From Capitulum mitella (taxonomy: Eukaryota > Arthropoda > Thecostraca > Pollicipedomorpha > Pollicipedidae), in NCBI GenBank assembly GCA_030062745.1, contig CP099841.1, positions 7,251,001 to 7,315,000 on the forward strand: a stretch of DNA of 64,000 nucleotides, in the 5' to 3' direction. The position numbers and the translations under genes were made by a program. The notes under the pieces were generated by a model that ran no database searches, was not told the DNA's origin, and was given only the letters and a program-made list of their open reading frames with translations. The number at the start of each line of letters is the position of its first letter. Position 1 is the first letter of the stretch. Below, piece after piece: positions 59,158 through 64,000 of this stretch.

Positions 59158-60798
59158 GCATCCTTCAAGGCCATTCATGGCTCGGCGCGCCAGCCCATGA
59201 GGAGTTCCGATATGGGATCTGCAACTGCTGTGCAGGAGACTGCGGCGGCGGGCCATAGGAAATGCATGGATGCGGTGTGCTGGGCATGTCTGAACCGAGA
59301 AACTTCTGAAAACTCACCTTATTAAGTGAATCTATACCACAGTGTCAGCAAGCAAAAATGAATGAAGGCATAACGCACTCCTGCAACTCCATTCGCTACT
59401 CCGCTAGCTGACAGGAATCATGAGCATCAAAACGTTGTCTGTGACGGGAATACTGTGTGGCTGTGAGCCCTAAACCACGCTAGTGCTATGGAACCTTTGC
59501 ACCTATTTTAATCTGCACCGCGGTGCGGCTGCAGATCTGTTTGTAATTTGTAAACGTGCGTATCACATTCGTGACTGACATCACTGACCAGCTCTGCACG
59601 GTCTGAGCAGCTCCTCGAATGCAGAGCCCAGAAGCCCGGCGGCGGGAACCAGGTCACCACCCAGAAATCCTGTTAGGGTCGCCGACCATGGCCCGGGTCG
59701 ACACGTGCCCTGCGCTTCGGCTCGCAGCGGGAAGCCGTGCTGCTGCAAGGGCACCCGTCCGTCCTCTTTCGCCGAAGGTTTTGCGAGCTATTTCTGCAAA
59801 TCTTTCGGTCGTGGCGCATCGACACTCGGCGAACGTTCTGTTTTAGCGCAGCAACTGTACAGTTGCGAAATGTGCATGCGAAGGCGACGCCACGCCTTCG
59901 GTTGACCGAGATTAGGTGGCCGAGCGGGTCGGCTTGACAAATGGGGCTGTGCGATTTGAAGGCAAAGTTGCCAGATTGACTCTGTCGGCAAAGTTTTCAT
60001 TTGCCTCGTGACCGAAAACTTGTGTGCTTGAGACCCACTGGTAGCTTTAGTCAACTTCCTGCCGGCAATCGGCGTGAACGCGAAATGACTCTGAAAAGCA
60101 AAACTGGTTTGTTGTTTCTAGCATAAATGTCTTCGTCGGGATGATAGGCCTGTGGCTTCAGTTGTTAGTACCACTTGCATAACGATTACGTGTGTGCATG
60201 GCTCTCTCTTTTTTAAATGTCAGAGAACAGCTGCGAGCTAAAGCCTGTTGATCTCCTAGGATAGGTTACTTCGACAAGAAGAGCAGTTGTTCACCACAGT
60301 CTGCAACTGTGCTTACATTTTAGCAACTTTGTTTATTTTCAGATATGCTATGCAAACATTCGATTCCATCAAAGGCTCGCTAGAACTGTACTTTGTCAAC
60401 ATTTATCGCAGCATGATTGTTGCACGCATCCACATATAATCACTATATATATATATAATATTGAGCTATTTTTCGACGCTGCTCTGTCTGGTGCTACTTA
60501 CTCCGAGGTCTCCTACATGTCCTCATCCGCAGGCTATCAGTCCTACTAATCAGAAAATCTGATGAGCGTGCTTTCTCAGATTTCACCTATTTTGCAAACA
60601 AACGTAGTTCAACAAAATGGACAAAGCACCATTTTTGTTGCAACACGAAGTGGACAACCCGAGCAACACTGGCCCGGCAAGGCAAGAAGGAAAACACCGC
60701 TTGCGAAGTAAAAAGCGATCAATCAAAATCTTTCCAACGTGGAAAATATCAGAAGCTCCCGCTGAGCCGGCTCTCCGTCGAACCTCCCTCTCGTCTCG

Positions 60799-62804
60799 CT
60801 ACTGTGCCGCCTCGTCGCCGGCGGCCGCCGGCGACGGCCTGCTGCCCGCCGCCGACGACGCTGGCTCGTCCGAGGCGGGGTCGTCGATCTCGCAGAGTCG
60901 CTCCGACTCGCGCCGCCCGCGGCGGGCCCGGGCCCGGCGCTGCTCGGCCAGGCCGCCCCGCTGGGCGCGCGGCAGCGTGGCCGAGCGCAGCTGTTCCGGG
61001 AAGGCGGTCAGCAGCTGGGCGCGCAGCTGCTCCAGTTGGCCGAACATCCGCTCGTTCTGCTGCTGGTACTCCAGCGCCTTGTGCATCACGTGGTGCACGT
61101 TGTTGTTGACTGTGTCCATCTCCTGAGAAGTAGGGCGAAAATGAATCGCGTTCGGAAAAAAACGAAAAAATGTCTTCCCGGATTGTCTGAAGTTTATTTT
61201 TCAAGCCATATTGAAACCGGTGAAACGGGTAGTTATTCAGAATGTTCAATGTTTATTTTATCTTATATAAGGGACGTAGCGAATTCCCTGTCGTTACAAA
61301 TTCAACGTTTCTTTAACGTCAGAGATGAATATAAACAATTGCCAATGGGATAATTTTTTCGGACTATCGTCCTCGTCTTGTGTGTTATCATGTTTACAAA
61401 ATTTCGGCAAGCTGCTTCTCCGGTCGAATGAAAAAAAAACTCTTGCATCCAAATAACTGACACGTGGTCTCAGTCACTCAACAAAAATTATAAACAGTTT
61501 CCGGAACCCGAAATTAGAAGCAACCGAAATCCGAAGAGCTGCTAGTTTTGAGATAGATTTGTCTTGGTGTCTCCTCGGCGAAGCCCTAGCTATGTTCCTG
61601 TTTTGAACGTGTATTTTGGAAGGAATGTAGCATGATGCGGTACGTTAAGACCAAGCGACACCACGTAGTCTTTTCTGAATTTCCAATTACGATGTACCTC
61701 CAATGACATCGTACAGTCCCCTCTGATTACGACACGTTTTGCAAACTGACGTCCAGGCTGAATAATCTTGCCCACGGATCCCAGTCGGCGACCTTGGAGA
61801 TCACGTACCGCCCACATTTCCAGCAGCTGCTCGTCCACTTTGCGAAACATGTTGGAAAATGTCGACATCCTGTTGTTGAGCGACGCCACCAGGGTCTGTA
61901 GTGAGGTAACACTTCCCTGTGGAAACACTCCGTAATCAATACTGGCATGAAACGGATTTAAAAAACAATCACTTTTGGGACTTGAGAACAGATAGCCCAG
62001 TTCGTTACCGAGATGCCCACTCATTCACGTCCACCCTACGCCTGTATCTCACTTCAAGTGCTCTCAGAAAAAAACATCGGCAGAGAACGCTGACATAGTC
62101 TGTGCGTTTATTAACACAAGCGAAAGGTCACTGCTTATGGCATCCCCTTTAGCATGGCATTCGGGTTTTATAAACAAACCGTCTCGACTGCCGCCACCCT
62201 TTGTTGATAACCTGATCGTTCGTATTCTTGGAATCTGAACACCACTGAGAGCAAGCTCTGATTGCGTTTTGATGCATGCAATGAGAACAGGGGGTAGGGA
62301 AATGAACAAAACCACACACAGTTTTGTCACATTCGTTTCCCTTGAGCTCACATTCAATAAGGCAAACATACCAGCATGGCTTTGGGAGTTGTTAAATGTT
62401 AGATCTAGGCCTTGGCAACAAAAAAAAAATAACAAGCGAACAAATCAGGTACAAAGACAGCAGAGATGTAGCTGAAGAGTGCCCCAGACATCAATGTATT
62501 TAGACAATTTCATTTCATGCAACATCATACAGTGCATGCGAGAGTCCTGCAGGATTGATAGGTCCACCGTCCCACCTGCCCTATGGGCAGCTACGCCTAC
62601 GGCTGTCGGAGGTGACCATTAAAGCGGCAGCTGGTCGGAGGCAAGTGGCCTCGGCCTGACCTGGACAGCCGCGATGTCGGCCCTGGTGACGGCCAGCTCG
62701 GACTGGGCGCTGTCCTGTCCGGTGGACAGCCGCGTCAGCCGGTCGGACAGCTCCTGCAGGCCGGTTCGCAGCTCCCCGAGGCCGGCGGCCAGCGCCGGCA
62801 CCGC
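60799..62804 (-). CDS. Coiled-coil protein, last three exons; 5' part off the right edge or unrecognised
   Basis: Exons 62661-62804, 61809-61916 and 60799-61122 are all phase 0, with clean borders: CAG/GTCAGG and TTTCCACAG/GGAAGT; GCG/GTACGT and CTTCTCAG/GAGATG. Joined, they give 191 residues ending at a stop (60801-60799). The first exon is heptad-like (ELRTGLQELSDRLTRLSTG) and the second continues (LQTLVASLNNRMSTFSNMF). The third reads NERMFGQLEQLRAQLLTAF, then a basic Arg-rich stretch and an acidic/Ser/Ala tail. The product probably oligomerises through this coiled coil. I do not recognise the family. The first visible exon has no start Met, so more exons lie upstream. Confidence 0.65.
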
Positions 62805-62859
62805 CTGACCTGTCCGGCCGAAACCAGCCGCTCAGCCCCGCAGACGGGAGGGCTGCTCA

Positions 62860-63370
62860 GCGCCGGGTCAAGGGTTGGCTGAGGCCTGGACAGGGACGGC
62901 CGCTCAACGCCAGGCAGGGGTCGACTGAGGCCCGAACAGGAACAGCCGCTCATCGTCAGAGAGGGGTCAACTGGGGACCGAATAGGAACAACTGCCCGTC
63001 GTCAGGGGAGAGGTCGACTGAGGCCCGAATAGGAATAACAGCTCATCGCCAGGGGAGGGGTCACCTGGGGCTCGAATAGGAGCCACCCCTCACCACCAGG
63101 GAGGGGTCAACTGAGGCCCGAATAGGAATAACAGCTCATCACCAGGGGAGGGGTCAGCTGGGGCTCGAATAGAAACCACCCCTCACCACCAGGGAGGGGT
63201 CAACTGAGGTCCGAATAGGAACAACCCCTAACCACCAGGGAGGGGTCAACTGGGGACCGAATAGGAACAACTGCTCACCGCCAGGGAGGGGTCAACTGGG
63301 GCCCGAATAGGAACAACTCCTCACCACGAGGGAGGGGTCGACTAAGGCCTGAACAGGAACAGCCGCTTAG
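62860..63370. repeat. 46-bp minisatellite in the intron upstream of the coiled-coil exons
   Basis: About eleven tandem units of the type GAGGGGTCAACTGAGGCCCG followed by AATAGGAACAACTGCTCACC and a short joiner. The right-hand units alternate between two sub-variants (AGGAATAACAGCTCATC and AGGAGCCACCCCTCACC), suggesting some expansion by pairs. Confidence 0.85.
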
Positions 63371-64000
63371 CATGGAGACAAAAAAATTGCCGAGCTGCGC
63401 GTTATTCATTGGCACGCCACATGGCACGGATCAGGTCGCCAGCGCAGTCGGACGGGCACACCAGTCCTCCTCGAGGGTAGCCTCTGGGTATTCTGTGCCG
63501 CAGAGCAGCTCCGTTTGTTTGCAAATGTTTGGTTCCTGGTACTCACAGCAGTACATGTCATTTGGAAGCCAAACAAGTGATAACTTTCAACAGGGAATGC
63601 CTATCCTGAACCTCTGTCCAACGGTCCCAGGGTCGCGACGATCTTGTTCCGAATCGCACGTTACCATTGAGCATTCGGCGCCTCTGACACCGCTTGCGGT
63701 GCACTGACTGATCCAGAATTAGACAGGCCGTCCCACGAGAACCGTGGACCGCTAGGATTTTCTGAACTGGAAACACGACCTTACAGAAGCCAATGGTCAA
63801 CAATAAAATTGGTGTATAACGATCTAACAAACCATGTCAATGCCCGTTTAGTACAAAACTAAAATATTAAGACGCTAAGCGGAGGAACGGGAGTGGGAGA
63901 GGACCATCCCATTTTTGGAAATGTAACATGAGCCCCATGGGATTTTTGGAGGATGGCCCTACGTTCTGGCATGAAAGTAAGGTGAATAATAAAAGCCAGG
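63371..64000. other. Right end of the window, nothing recognised
   Basis: Only short frames (for example 63372-63707) without motifs. It probably lies within an intron of, or just upstream of, the coiled-coil gene. Confidence 0.3.

Larger units (their letters stand above)
53600..60798. other. Repeat-bearing region between opsin and coiled-coil gene
   Basis: Apart from the two hAT-type MITEs, the inverted motif near 57540 and a possible TTAA-MITE relic near 56100-56500, no gene is recognised. Short frames at 57922-58161 and 59619-59937 lack supporting motifs. Confidence 0.35.

Noticed and set aside
59619-59937. Three overlapping plus-strand frames in a GC-rich patch
   Set aside because: All three frames are open by composition and none carries a recognisable motif or paired splice sites.
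1-64000. CRISPR arrays, rRNA genes and bacterial operons
   Set aside because: None seen. The repeats lack regular spacer structure and the gene structures are eukaryotic.

Overview
This is eukaryotic nuclear DNA, almost certainly from an arthropod. Real genes are split by introns with GT/AG borders, the sequence is full of old DNA transposons, there is a visual-type Gq opsin, and there is an internal block of the arthropod telomere repeat (TTAGG)n. A crustacean fits best, possibly a barnacle, but the species cannot be proven from the sequence. Most long open frames are chance frames in repeat DNA.

Layout. 0.5-7.6 kb (minus strand): two head-to-tail copies of a 1-Cys peroxiredoxin (PRDX6) gene. 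Copy A is complete in five exons. Copy B shows only exons 1-2 and runs off the left edge. Introns 1 and 2 of copy A carry a foldback-type element and a TTAA-flanked MITE. 7.6-20.9 kb: no convincing host gene. It holds further MITEs and a 2.0 kb pogo/Tigger-like element with TA target duplications, TIRs and only the C-terminal end of its transposase. 20.9-22.4 kb (plus): a complete, single-exon gene for the E2 core of branched-chain 2-oxoacid dehydrogenase (DBT).

23.9-43.3 kb: a large nested inverted duplication. Two arms of about 6 kb (23.9-30.6 kb and 35.5-41.3 kb) face each other. Three copies of a small gene for a secreted, two-LDLRA-domain, probably GPI-anchored protein lie at the arm borders in alternating orientation. 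The arms carry the same dead LINE reverse transcriptase, with the same MITE inserted in it. The left arm alone carries about 1.1 kb containing the telomere-like block.

43.3-64 kb: a GC-rich, three-coding-exon opsin gene (51.0-53.2 kb, minus), two short hAT-type MITEs with perfect 8-bp target duplications, and the last three visible exons of a coiled-coil protein gene (60.8-62.8 kb, minus, continuing off the right edge) next to a 46-bp minisatellite.

The genes do not form a pathway: peroxide defence, branched-chain amino acid breakdown, light sensing and a small surface protein are simply neighbours. The most unusual parts are the 19 kb nested palindromic duplication with its LDLRA gene family and telomere-like block, and the foldback element in the PRDX6 intron.
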